64,000 nt of DNA from an uncultured Oscillospiraceae bacterium (lineage in GTDB: Bacteria > Bacillota > Clostridia > Oscillospirales > Acutalibacteraceae): contig CABSLQ010000002.1 in NCBI GenBank assembly GCA_902478605.1, forward strand, positions 1 through 64,000. Reading direction: 5' to 3'. Below, piece by piece: positions 50,591 to 58,954 of this stretch; position 1 is the first letter of the stretch, and each line of letters opens with the position of its first letter. The notes under the pieces are model-generated. The model had not been told where the DNA came from and ran no database searches. It saw only the letters and a program-made list of their open reading frames with translations. The position numbers and the translations under genes are program-made.

Positions 50591-51514
50591 TTATCCGAAC
50601 AGGCTTGTCTGTCCGTCCCGCAGCGGGGCCATCCGCCGTTCCAGGATGCGATCGTCCTCTTCCGGCCAACCGGAAAGCAGCGGCGAAGCCGGATCGTGCG
50701 GCGGCACACCGCTGCGCGCGGCATAGCAGTATACACAGCCGTGGCGGCAGGTGCCGTAAGCGCCGACATCCACGCTGTCCATACAGCCGCAACCGGGCCG
50801 CTGCCCGCTGGCACGTCCGCCGCGCAGCGAACAGCCGCAAAGCGCCTCCAGCCGCTTCCGATCGATACAGCTGGCGGGCTCCACACCGAAAGGCCGCAGA
50901 TCCATCGCTTCGCAGCAGGCCCGGACCGCAATCGCCGCTCTGCCTCCTTCACGGGCGAAGGAGGCGGCGAGCCGGGCCATTTCATCGGCTTCCACCACGC
51001 GCAGCAAACCCGCTCTCTGCGCCCCCCGCAGCCCGGCATACAGATCCACAAAGCTGACGGTGCACTGATCGGTATACCCTTTCAGGCGTTCACACAGGGC
51101 GGCAAACGCCTCTTCGTGCCGGGCGACCGTCCAGCTGTCGTTGAGCACCACCGGGTCGTAGCGCCACAGTACCCGGTGCGGACCGAGTTTGTCCGCCAGG
51201 CGGCAAAAGGTGTCCGCTATCGCCCTTTTATCCCGCACGCCTGGTTCTAACGCTTCCCCATACGGCGTGAGGGTGAATTGAAACAGGAAGGGGATACCCA
51301 GCGCCTCCCAGTCGGCCAGACGTGCCAGCATGGGGGCCGGATCCTTGGTCCAGAATACAATGGCATCCACCAGTTCGGGCGAGAGGGCCACCCGGCTTAG
51401 CTGGTGCGGGTTCATGGGATGCCGCACGAGCAGCCACCCTTCCCGAAAGCGGCGCAGAAGCCAGTCTGCATAAAACGCCGGGATATCCGTCCGCCGGCTG
51501 GCACTGAGTATCAC
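50591..51514 (-). CDS. DUF1848 family protein (radical-SAM-like cysteine cluster)
   Basis: 307 residues from the GTG at 51514, giving the family N-terminus (M)ILSASRRTDIPAFYADWLL; a TTG at 51532 overlaps the ribosome site and is less likely. The C-terminal part has CGCMDSVDVGAYGTCRHGCVYCYA with a CxxxCxxC motif as in radical SAM iron-sulfur clusters, plus an upstream cysteine pair. The family is not characterised; DNA or base repair has been suggested from structure-like similarity only. It follows the FtsEX operon terminator. Confidence 0.82.
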   Translation of the reverse strand: MILSASRRTDIPAFYADWLLRRFREGWLLVRHPMNPHQLSRVALSPELVDAIVFWTKDPAPMLARLADWEALGIPFLFQFTLTPYGEALEPGVRDKRAIADTFCRLADKLGPHRVLWRYDPVVLNDSWTVARHEEAFAALCERLKGYTDQCTVSFVDLYAGLRGAQRAGLLRVVEADEMARLAASFAREGGRAAIAVRACCEAMDLRPFGVEPASCIDRKRLEALCGCSLRGGRASGQRPGCGCMDSVDVGAYGTCRHGCVYCYAARSGVPPHDPASPLLSGWPEEDDRILERRMAPLRDGQTSLFG

Positions 51515-51536
51515 CAACCCACTTCCTTTCAAAAAA

Positions 51537-51565
51537 GCAGGCGCGAAACATGGTTTCGCGCCTGC
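51537..51565 (-). terminator. Terminator of the FtsEX operon
   Basis: A perfect 13-bp stem (51537-51549 with 51553-51565) and 3-base loop, followed on the minus strand by six T. It separates the S41 gene from the DUF1848 gene. Confidence 0.88.
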
Positions 51566-51576
51566 AAAATCCGTTC

Positions 51577-52866
51577 TTACGCCGCCGGCTTCGTGGTTGC
51601 CGCCGTTGCCTGCGTCGTCGCGGCCGTCGTTGTGGCCGCAGCCGTCGTTCCGGTCGATTCGGTGGCCGAGGTCGGCGTGGTATTCACGCTTCCGTCCAGC
51701 ACGGAAATGGCCAAGGCAAGCTGCGGGTCGCTTTGCTCATCGAGCAGCTCGAAGTCGGTCAGCTGGGTCTCTGACAGGGCAGCCTCCCACGAGGGTATCA
51801 CACCGTTGCCCTGCAGGGGACCACCCTGCAGCAGAGAAAGCTGTGCCACCGACAGTTTCAAAGCCGAGGAATCCACCTTGAGCGGGAAAAACTCCTGCAC
51901 TTTGCCCTTGCCGGCAGTCTTCTCTCCCACCACGGTAGTCATTTCCAGCTCCTGCAGCACGCCGGCGAACAACTCTGCTTCGCCTGCCGTTTTGCCGTTT
52001 ACCAGCGTCACGGAGGGAACACTCATGGTATGGGTGTCTTCCGCAACCAGCTCGGTTACCTGTCCGGCGTTATCCGTCAGGGTAGCATACTTGCCGCGGG
52101 GCAGCAGGTAGGAGATTATCTCCTCAGCAGACGACAGCGTACCGCCCTCATTTTCCCGCAAATCGAAGATAAAGGCGGTGGCCCCCTGCTCCTCCAGCGC
52201 GGAATAAGCCGATTTAAACTGCTCGGTGGTGTTGGTATGGAATCCCCGGATGCGGATATACCCCATCGTGCCGATCATCCTCTCCTGTACGCTCACCAGA
52301 GCATACGGACTGGCCGTCAGCTCGTACGAATTGGTGGCATCACCACGCTGGGCGGTAATCATCACCTTAGTCGCGCTGTCCAGTTTGGACGCGATGGACT
52401 CGAAATTATCTGCCGTGACGGCGGCACCGTCCACCGCCGTAATAACGTCGCCCTTCTGCATACCCGCCTTTTCTGCCGCCGAATCCTTATGGATCAGCGT
52501 GACAATCACGCGGCCGTCCGAAACGAGATGAATTTCTATCCCGAAGCCGGTGGTCTTGCCTTCCGCCAGCTCCTGTGCTTTTTTGTATTCGGATGCACTC
52601 AGATACGCGGCATACGGGTCGTCGATGCTGGAGATATACCCTTCCGCCAGCGCCGCCCGCAGGCGCGCTTCATCGATATTGCCATACTGCTGGCGGACCG
52701 CCGTATCGACATCCGCCAGGTTATTGTACATTTCCTGCTTTTCGCCCAGTGCCGTGACATTGGAATTGAAATAGCGCATGGCCACGCCCATGGTCACCGA
52801 AACGGTGAGTGCCATCGCGATGATAATCAGTGCCAGGGTCGCTCCCAGCGATATCTTTTTATTCAT
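51577..52866 (-). CDS. S41 (CtpA-like) peptidase homologue lacking the catalytic serine
   Basis: 429 residues from ATG 52866. It has one N-terminal membrane segment (about 8-30), a PDZ domain (about 105-180) and the S41 core (about 195-345), then a Thr/Ala-rich tail (about 385-429). The catalytic lysine is kept (Lys 320 in TAGKGKVQ), but the serine position of the TASAAE-type motif is Gly 295 (VNGKTAGEAELFAG); the codon is GGC at 51982-51984. It is therefore probably inactive as a protease. It lies 127 bases after the M23 gene in the FtsEX operon; a 10-bp hairpin at 52931-52962 in that gap lacks a T-run. Confidence 0.88.
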   Translation of the reverse strand: MNKKISLGATLALIIIAMALTVSVTMGVAMRYFNSNVTALGEKQEMYNNLADVDTAVRQQYGNIDEARLRAALAEGYISSIDDPYAAYLSASEYKKAQELAEGKTTGFGIEIHLVSDGRVIVTLIHKDSAAEKAGMQKGDVITAVDGAAVTADNFESIASKLDSATKVMITAQRGDATNSYELTASPYALVSVQERMIGTMGYIRIRGFHTNTTEQFKSAYSALEEQGATAFIFDLRENEGGTLSSAEEIISYLLPRGKYATLTDNAGQVTELVAEDTHTMSVPSVTLVNGKTAGEAELFAGVLQELEMTTVVGEKTAGKGKVQEFFPLKVDSSALKLSVAQLSLLQGGPLQGNGVIPSWEAALSETQLTDFELLDEQSDPQLALAISVLDGSVNTTPTSATESTGTTAAATTTAATTQATAATTKPAA

Positions 52867-52993
52867 GCGGGAAAATTCCTTTCTGTATGAAAAGCGTCGC
52901 CTGTCTGTCGAAACATGCCTGTGACACAAACGCATGGCGGCATCGTTCGATCCCGCCATGCGTCATGATTCGTCCCCGCGTCAGCAGGTAGCT

Positions 52994-54259
52994 TTACCTG
53001 TTGGCCGAGACATACCCATTTTTGATGGGATCCACCGCCACACCGTTCTCCCGCACTTCAAAGTGCAGATGGGGACCGGTCACATTGCCGGTATCGCCAG
53101 CCAGGGACAGCACGGTCTGTCCGCCTACAACCACATCGCCGACGCGCGCATACAGCTTAGAATTATGTGCATACAGAGTAGAAATCCGTTTTCCGCTTGA
53201 ATCCACGCCGTGATCCACGATGCAGTAATACCCGTAGCCGCCGCCGTATTCGCTGGTATAGTTGGCGTAAATCACCACGCCGTCCGCAGCGGCGTATACC
53301 TTTTGCCCGTAAATCGGAATGGAACCATTGGCGATATCGATGCCGCGGTGGGTGGTACCCCAGCGGGGTCCGAAGCCGGAGGAGATATTGCGCACCGTTG
53401 GGACGGGCCACAACATCGAACCATCCCCGAATTTTCCCGTGCTGGTTGAACTGGAATTGATGATGGACTTAATCTGTTGATCGATCGCGTCCTGTTCTTC
53501 CTGATTCTTTTTCAGCTGGGCAGCATAATCGCTCGCGGTGCTCTGGATTTTCTTGATCTCCGCCTGCAGCGCCTTATACAGGGTATCCAGCTCGGATTTT
53601 TTGGCGTCAGCCTGCTTTTTAAGCGTTTCTACCTGGGCCTTTTCGTCCTCCAGGCTCTGCTTGTCGTTTTCCAGCGCGGCCTTTTCTTCGTTGATCTGAC
53701 TGATCTCTTCCTCCAGGTTGTCCATCTCCCGCTGATCATTCTCAGCGATGCGCTCGATCATCTTGGCCTTTATCAGATAGTCGGCATATTCTTCCGTATT
53801 AAGCACCATCTGCAGGCTGGACAGATTGCCGCGTTTGGCGACGGCGCGCAGCCGCTCGCTCAGCTGATCGGAGGTGGTCTGGATGGCCGCTTCCTTATCC
53901 GCAATCTCCTGCTCCTTGGCCGCAATCTCGTCGGATTTGTCGTTCATCTTGCTATCCAGCTCATCAATCTGGCTGGTAAGTAAATTGATCTGCTTCTTGG
54001 CGTTGGAAATTTGCTTGTCCAGCGTATCCTTGCGCTTCTGGCTGCTGGCCAGGTCGCTGTTGGTGCTGCTGAGCTCTTCCTTAAGTTCCTTCTCCTCTGC
54101 CTGCAGCTCTTCTAATTGCTGGTTGAGTTCCGCCTGCGTGGCAGCGTGAACGCGCGCAGGTGCACTCTGCAGCGACAAAAGCACGGTGAGCGCCGCAGCC
54201 GAGGCCAATGCAATAAGACGGCGGGCAGCGGTTTTCCTCGTTCGAATTTCTGTGTTCAT
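52994..54259 (-). CDS. M23 family peptidoglycan peptidase with long coiled coil (EnvC/CwlO-like)
   Basis: 421 residues from the ATG at 54259; a GTG three bases before is possible. A signal peptide ends near VHAATQAE (about residue 40). Residues about 40-260 form long charged coiled coils (ELNQQLEELQAEEKELKEEL and so on). The C-terminal M23 domain has HRGIDIANG, LYAHNS and GPHLHFEV, so the zinc ligands are intact. This is the murein hydrolase type that FtsEX activates. It overlaps the end of ftsX. Confidence 0.93.
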   Translation of the reverse strand: MNTEIRTRKTAARRLIALASAAALTVLLSLQSAPARVHAATQAELNQQLEELQAEEKELKEELSSTNSDLASSQKRKDTLDKQISNAKKQINLLTSQIDELDSKMNDKSDEIAAKEQEIADKEAAIQTTSDQLSERLRAVAKRGNLSSLQMVLNTEEYADYLIKAKMIERIAENDQREMDNLEEEISQINEEKAALENDKQSLEDEKAQVETLKKQADAKKSELDTLYKALQAEIKKIQSTASDYAAQLKKNQEEQDAIDQQIKSIINSSSTSTGKFGDGSMLWPVPTVRNISSGFGPRWGTTHRGIDIANGSIPIYGQKVYAAADGVVIYANYTSEYGGGYGYYCIVDHGVDSSGKRISTLYAHNSKLYARVGDVVVGGQTVLSLAGDTGNVTGPHLHFEVRENGVAVDPIKNGYVSANR

Positions 54260-55155
54260 CACAGGCTTCCTCCTTCATGTCTCAGATATTTGGTCATGGA
54301 TATGGCGCTTCCTGCCATGCCAGTCAGGATGCCGATAAGCAGGAACCCCACAAGCAGCACACCCCACACCGCCGAGAACGGCAGCGGCGCGAAGGAAATG
54401 CCGAGCGTGAACATATCCGCCAGCTTACTGTAGATAAAAGCCAGCACGCCGAAGGACAATAGCGCGGCCACCAGGCCGAGCACCATGCCTTCTATCAGAA
54501 ACGGGATGCGGATAAAGCTGTTGGTCGCCCCCACCGATTTCATGATGTGAATTTCCAGCCGCCGGTTATATACGGTCAGCTTAATGGTGTTGGCGATAAT
54601 GAACAGCGAAACAAGCAGCAGCATCAGGATGATCCATCCGCCAACCACCAGGATCACATGCCGGATTTGTGTGAGCGTTTTGGTGATACCCGCGTCATAG
54701 CTGACGTCTTCCACCCCCTCCACCGCTTCAATCTGAGCCAGGGTGGTGTCGAACAGCTCCAGGTCATCCAGCGTCACGATATAGCTATCCTGCAGCGGAT
54801 TGTTTTCCCCCAGATAGCTTTCATAGGTTTCTTCCAGCAGCTGATCCCGCATATCCTCCAGTGTCTGCTCCTTGGAGCGGAACTCCACCGAGCGGACATT
54901 GGGGATCCCCTTCAGCTGTTCGCCCACCGCCTGTGACTCTTCGTCGGTGCTGTCCTGTTTAACAAAAACAGCCACCACATTTTGTCCGTATACCCAGTCA
55001 AACGCATGGCTGATATTGGCAAACAACAGGTAGGCCAAACCGCTGAGCAGCAGGCAGGCCATCAGCACGCCGACCGACGCCACCGCCATAAACCGGTTCT
55101 GCCAGATGTTCCGGAATCCCTCGCGCGTCAGATAACGCAGACTGCCAAGTTTCAT
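54259..55155 (-). CDS. ftsX: Cell-division ABC transporter permease FtsX
   Basis: 298 residues with four hydrophobic segments (about 21-43, 170-195, 222-245 and 265-288) and a large outer loop after the first, as in FtsX. The N-terminus LRYLTREGFRNIWQNRFMAVASVGV is typical. It transmits the ATPase signal of FtsE to an outer murein hydrolase. It overlaps ftsE by four bases and the M23 gene by one. Confidence 0.95.
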   Translation of the reverse strand: MKLGSLRYLTREGFRNIWQNRFMAVASVGVLMACLLLSGLAYLLFANISHAFDWVYGQNVVAVFVKQDSTDEESQAVGEQLKGIPNVRSVEFRSKEQTLEDMRDQLLEETYESYLGENNPLQDSYIVTLDDLELFDTTLAQIEAVEGVEDVSYDAGITKTLTQIRHVILVVGGWIILMLLLVSLFIIANTIKLTVYNRRLEIHIMKSVGATNSFIRIPFLIEGMVLGLVAALLSFGVLAFIYSKLADMFTLGISFAPLPFSAVWGVLLVGFLLIGILTGMAGSAISMTKYLRHEGGSL

Positions 55156-55832
55156 TGGGCGTCACCTCCGCTGATGCTGTCCGATACGACACAGCCATCC
55201 CGGATCTCGATGACCCGCCGGTTAAACATGCGTACCAAATCGCGCTCGTGCGTCACCATAATAATGGTGGTGCCGCGGCGGTTGATCTCATTGAGCAGTT
55301 CCACAATTTCGTAGGACAATTCCGGGTCGATATTGCCGGTGGGCTCGTCCGCGATGATGAGCGACGGGTTGTTCACCAGCGCCCGGGCCAGACCGACCCG
55401 CTGCTGCTCGCCGCCAGAAAGCTCCATCGGGAAGCTGCGCGCCTTATTCTGCAGCCCGACAAGCCCCAAAATATACGGGACCCGCTTACGCACCTCCCGC
55501 CGGGAAGCGCCGATGACGCGCATGGCAAAAGCCACGTTGTCGAACACGTTCATGTTGTTAATCAGGCGGAAGTCCTGAAACACCACACCCATAGTCCGCC
55601 GCAGATAGGGGATTTCCTTCCGGCGCAGCTTGGACAATTTAAAATCGTTGACAATTACCTCACCGGCATTGGCAACCTCTTCCCGCATGATGAGCTTTAA
55701 AAAGGTGGATTTACCGGCGCCCGAAGCGCCCACGATGAACACGAATTCCCCTTTTTCGATGCGTATATTGATGTCCTTAAGGGCTTTTGTCCCGTTGTCG
55801 TAAACCTTATGTACGCCTTTGAACTCGATCAA
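55152..55832 (-). CDS. ftsE: Cell-division ATP-binding protein FtsE
   Basis: 226 residues, full length. Walker A GASGAGKSTFLK, signature LSGGEQQRVGLARAL and Walker B LIIADEPTGNID are intact. The N-terminus MIEFKGVHKVYDNGTKALKDI is standard. It is the first gene of ftsE-ftsX-M23-S41. Confidence 0.96.
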   Translation of the reverse strand: MIEFKGVHKVYDNGTKALKDINIRIEKGEFVFIVGASGAGKSTFLKLIMREEVANAGEVIVNDFKLSKLRRKEIPYLRRTMGVVFQDFRLINNMNVFDNVAFAMRVIGASRREVRKRVPYILGLVGLQNKARSFPMELSGGEQQRVGLARALVNNPSLIIADEPTGNIDPELSYEIVELLNEINRRGTTIIMVTHERDLVRMFNRRVIEIRDGCVVSDSISGGDAQ

Positions 55833-55914
55833 ATAAACACCTCCCGTGTCGAACCGCGCTGTCGCCCTTCGTCTGCGACAGACGAATTCTGTCGAGGGAC
55901 AGTGCCTATAAAAA

Positions 55915-55931
55915 GCGCCCGCGAAGGGCGC
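55915..55931 (-). terminator. Terminator-like hairpin between the CdaR gene and ftsE
   Basis: GCGCCC (55915-55920) pairs with GGGCGC (55926-55931); on the minus strand TTTTTAT follows. It may terminate the upstream regulator transcript or attenuate ftsE. The remainder of 55833-56255 has several inverted repeats but no gene. Confidence 0.5.
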
Positions 55932-56048
55932 ATCTGTTATCTAAATGAAGGGGCGGAATCCTCCGCCGGGAACGCATTTTCGGGGGAACGAGCGGATCCG
56001 CTCATCCCCTCTTCGGCGGACAGACGGTGCAGCCCGCCCGTCTCAACC

Positions 56049-56077
56049 ACTATACCGTCAAAAACGGGAGAAAACAA
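56049..56077 (-). promoter_or_regulatory. Candidate promoter for the FtsEX operon
   Basis: TTGTTT (56072-56077), a 17-bp spacer and TATAGT (56049-56054) on the minus strand. It would give a leader of about 210 bases containing the terminator-like hairpin at 55915. Confidence 0.5.
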
Positions 56078-56255
56078 CCATCAACTTCTTCCAATGCGGG
56101 ATATGCCCGCCAAAGGACCGGCAGACGTGCAGGCGTCATGCCGTGCGGCATCCGATAAAAGCGCATCGAATTGGCCGCGTTTCCCGCCCATGCCATTATG
56201 CAACCTCAGCCGCCGGCATCAGTGCCGGCGGCCTTGTGTTGCGGATGCTGTATGC

Positions 56256-57341
56256 TCAATATTTTACCGGATTGGCGATGAGATACTTCTTGACCATCAA
56301 CGCCACTTTGAAGACGATGGCATCGTCAAACTCACGCAGGTCGAGTCCGGTCAGTCTCTTGATCTTTTCCAGACGATACACCAGCGTGTTGCGGTGCACA
56401 AACAGCTTACGGGATGTCTCCGAAACGTTCAGGTTGTTTTCAAAGAAGCGCTGAATGGTAAACAGCGTCTCCTGATCGAGCGAGTCGATGGAGCCCTTCT
56501 TGAACACCTCTTTGAGAAACATCTCGCACAGCGTGGTGGGCAGCTGATAAATCAGGCGCGCAATGCCGAGGTTGTCATAGCTGACGATGGTCCGCTCGGT
56601 ATCAAATACCTTCCCGACTTCGAGGGCCACCTGAGCCTCCTTGAAGGAACGGGCCAGATCTTTAATGCCCTCCACGATGGTGCCGATGCCCACGGTGGCC
56701 TGGGTATAAAACTCGCTGCTCAACGTATCCACTATAGAGCGCGCCATCTTCTCCAGATCGCGCGGATCCACGCCCGAACGAATCTCTTTGATCAGAGCGA
56801 TATCCGTCTCGTTGATGTTGATGACAAAATCCTTGTTTTTGTCGGGGAACAGGTTCTGCACAATGTCATAGGCCGAAATATCGGTGCGCGACGCAATGCG
56901 GATGAGCACCACCACGCGGCTGACATCGTTGTTAAAGCGCAGCTCACGCGCTTTCAGATAGATGTCGCCGGGCAGAATGTTGTCCAGAATAACATTCTTG
57001 ACAAAATTGCCGCGATCGTACTTTTCATCGTAATACTGCTTGATGCTCGAGAGCGACACCGCCAGCAGCGCGGCAAATTTAGCCGCCTGGTCGTCAGAGC
57101 CCTCCACAAAAAGAATGTGCTCGCTGCGCGGACGGGAGCCAAAGGGCTTGTAGGTATACCCGTCCCGGACAAATGCATCCTGCGCGTTGAAGGAATCGGT
57201 GGTGATGGCCTCACACACCTCGCCAATGCGGCCCAAATCGCTGCAGGCAATGATGGACATGGTCTCGTCAATCACACCGATGGTACGGTCGATCGCTTCG
57301 CGCATCTGATGCACGACCCCTTGAAAAAGCCGGTTGGACAT
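56256..57341 (-). CDS. CdaR/PucR family transcriptional regulator
   Basis: 361 residues, ribosome site AAAAGGAGACGAG. It has an N-terminal diacid-recognition-like domain (about 1-130), a GGDEF-like middle region, and a C-terminal helix-turn-helix: RFFENNLNVSETSRKLFVHRNTLVYRLEKIKRLTG. The family includes the sugar-diacid regulator CdaR. No sugar-diacid genes are next to it; it is upstream of ftsE and downstream of the malic enzyme. Target unknown. Confidence 0.9.
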   Translation of the reverse strand: MSNRLFQGVVHQMREAIDRTIGVIDETMSIIACSDLGRIGEVCEAITTDSFNAQDAFVRDGYTYKPFGSRPRSEHILFVEGSDDQAAKFAALLAVSLSSIKQYYDEKYDRGNFVKNVILDNILPGDIYLKARELRFNNDVSRVVVLIRIASRTDISAYDIVQNLFPDKNKDFVININETDIALIKEIRSGVDPRDLEKMARSIVDTLSSEFYTQATVGIGTIVEGIKDLARSFKEAQVALEVGKVFDTERTIVSYDNLGIARLIYQLPTTLCEMFLKEVFKKGSIDSLDQETLFTIQRFFENNLNVSETSRKLFVHRNTLVYRLEKIKRLTGLDLREFDDAIVFKVALMVKKYLIANPVKY

Positions 57342-57580
57342 AGAACTCGTCTCCTTTTCTTTTAATTAAATAGCCGTATCCTTATGCCCGCCGGCTCCGG
57401 TGAAAGTCTATACACTCTCCGCGAAACGCGGCGGACATGTCTATCCCAGGTCTGCACAGACTTCTTCCCCACCAGTCTCTTCCCCTGTCCCAGCTGACAA
57501 ATCAACTCGGATCTTGTACAGCCGCAGACAACCGGGGCGTCCTGGAGGGGTAAATGCCCTTTTTCCCGGGTATCGTATTT

Positions 57581-57609
57581 ATTGTACACAATACCGAAAA
57601 ATATTGCAA
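57581..57609 (-). promoter_or_regulatory. Sigma-A promoter for the CdaR-like regulator
   Basis: TTGCAA (57604-57609), a 17-bp spacer and TACAAT (57581-57586) on the minus strand, with a leader of about 230 bases in which no known RNA element was recognised. Confidence 0.65.
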
Positions 57610-57721
57610 GAGCTATTCGAACCTTATTGAAAAAATCCCCCGCTTTCTTCGAAAAGTTTACAATTTTGTAACACTTCCAGGCATCTTCTGGCAAAAATAC
57701 ACCGATATTTTCCAAAAAAAC

Positions 57722-57753
57722 CCCCCGAGCCGGGAAATCACACGGCTCGGGGG
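57722..57753 (-). terminator. Terminator of the malic enzyme transcript
   Basis: An 11-bp GC-rich stem (57722-57732 with 57743-57753) followed on the minus strand by seven T. Confidence 0.88.
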
Positions 57754-57759
57754 CAGAAA

Positions 57760-58932
57760 TCAGATGCGGGCGACGCCGGTCTTACGCGCGGCTTCGGCAA
57801 CCGCTTTGGCAACCGCGGCCGCCACGTTGCGATCGAGCGCGCTGGGAATGATGTAATCCGCGGACAGCTTATCGTCCGTGACAAAGCCGGCAATGGCACG
57901 GGCGGCGGCAATCTTCATCTCGTCGTTGATGTCGCTTGCGCGCACGTCCAGCGCCCCGCGGAAGATACCCGGGAAGGCCAGCACGTTGTTGATCTGGTTC
58001 GGGAAATCGCTCCGGCCGGTACCGATAACGGCAGCGCCCGCCTCTCTGGCGAGGTCCGGCATGATTTCGGGCACGGGGTTGGCCATCGGGAAGAGAATGG
58101 GATCGGGCGCCATGCTCTTGACCATCTCGGGCGTCACGCAGCCGGGGGCGGACACACCGATGAACACATCGGCGCCCTTGAGCACATCTTCGAGGGTACC
58201 CTTGCGGCACTCCTGATTGGTGATAGCGGCCATTTCTTCCTTCTCGGCGTTCAGACCGTCACGGCCCTTATAAATGGCGCCCTGCCGATCGCACAGCACC
58301 ACGTCCTTGAGGCCCATCGCGATGAGCAGACGGATGATGGCGATGCCGGCCGCACCGGCGCCGCTCGTTACCACGCGGATTTCGTCGATCTTTTTGCCCG
58401 TCAGCTTGAGCGCGTTGAGCATGGCGGCCAGGGTGACCACCGCCGTGCCGTGCTGATCGTCGTGGAAGATTGGAATATCGCAGCATTCCTTCAGACGGCG
58501 CTCGATCTCAAAGCAGCGGGGGGCGGAAATATCCTCCAGGTTAATGCCGCCGAAGCTGCCCGCGAGCAGGCGCACCGTGTTCACGATATCGTCGACATTT
58601 TTGGAACGCACGCACAGCGGGATGGCGTCCACGTCGCCGAACGCTTTAAAGAGCGCGCATTTGCCTTCCATAACCGGCATGCCGGCCTCCGGGCCGATAT
58701 CGCCAAGGCCGAGCACGGCCGTGCCGTCGGTGACCACCGCCACCAGATTGGAACGGCGGGTCAGCTCATAGCTCAGGTTGACATCCTTCTGGATGGCCAG
58801 GCAGGGCTCCGCCACGCCGGGCGTGTAAGCCAGCGACAGATCGTCGCGCGTCTCCAGGGGAGCCCGTACGACCACTTCGATTTTGCCTTTCCATTCCTTG
58901 TGCTTTTTCAGCGATTCCGCAGCGTAATCCAT
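57760..58932 (-). CDS. Malic enzyme (NAD(P)-dependent, decarboxylating)
   Basis: 390 residues from the ATG at 58932; an in-frame TTG at 58953 overlaps the ribosome site. The start DYAAESLKKHKEWKGKIEVVVR and the block SLAYTPGVAEPC, plus FHDDQHGTA and the cofactor motif TSGAGAAGIAI, match short bacterial malic enzymes. It converts malate to pyruvate and CO2. It lies 22 bases after the LDH/MDH-family gene and is likely in the same operon. Confidence 0.95.
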   Translation of the reverse strand: MDYAAESLKKHKEWKGKIEVVVRAPLETRDDLSLAYTPGVAEPCLAIQKDVNLSYELTRRSNLVAVVTDGTAVLGLGDIGPEAGMPVMEGKCALFKAFGDVDAIPLCVRSKNVDDIVNTVRLLAGSFGGINLEDISAPRCFEIERRLKECCDIPIFHDDQHGTAVVTLAAMLNALKLTGKKIDEIRVVTSGAGAAGIAIIRLLIAMGLKDVVLCDRQGAIYKGRDGLNAEKEEMAAITNQECRKGTLEDVLKGADVFIGVSAPGCVTPEMVKSMAPDPILFPMANPVPEIMPDLAREAGAAVIGTGRSDFPNQINNVLAFPGIFRGALDVRASDINDEMKIAAARAIAGFVTDDKLSADYIIPSALDRNVAAAVAKAVAEAARKTGVARI

Positions 58933-58954
58933 GGTTCTCCAGTTCCTTTCCAAA

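Noticed and set aside
56209..56232. GC-rich hairpin after the CdaR-like gene as a terminator
   Set aside because: A 10-bp stem is present but neither side has a T-run; the hairpin at 55915 is a better candidate.
57362..57715. A 117-codon minus-strand frame upstream of the CdaR-like regulator
   Set aside because: No ribosome site, no family resemblance, and it contains the likely regulator promoter; treated as leader DNA.
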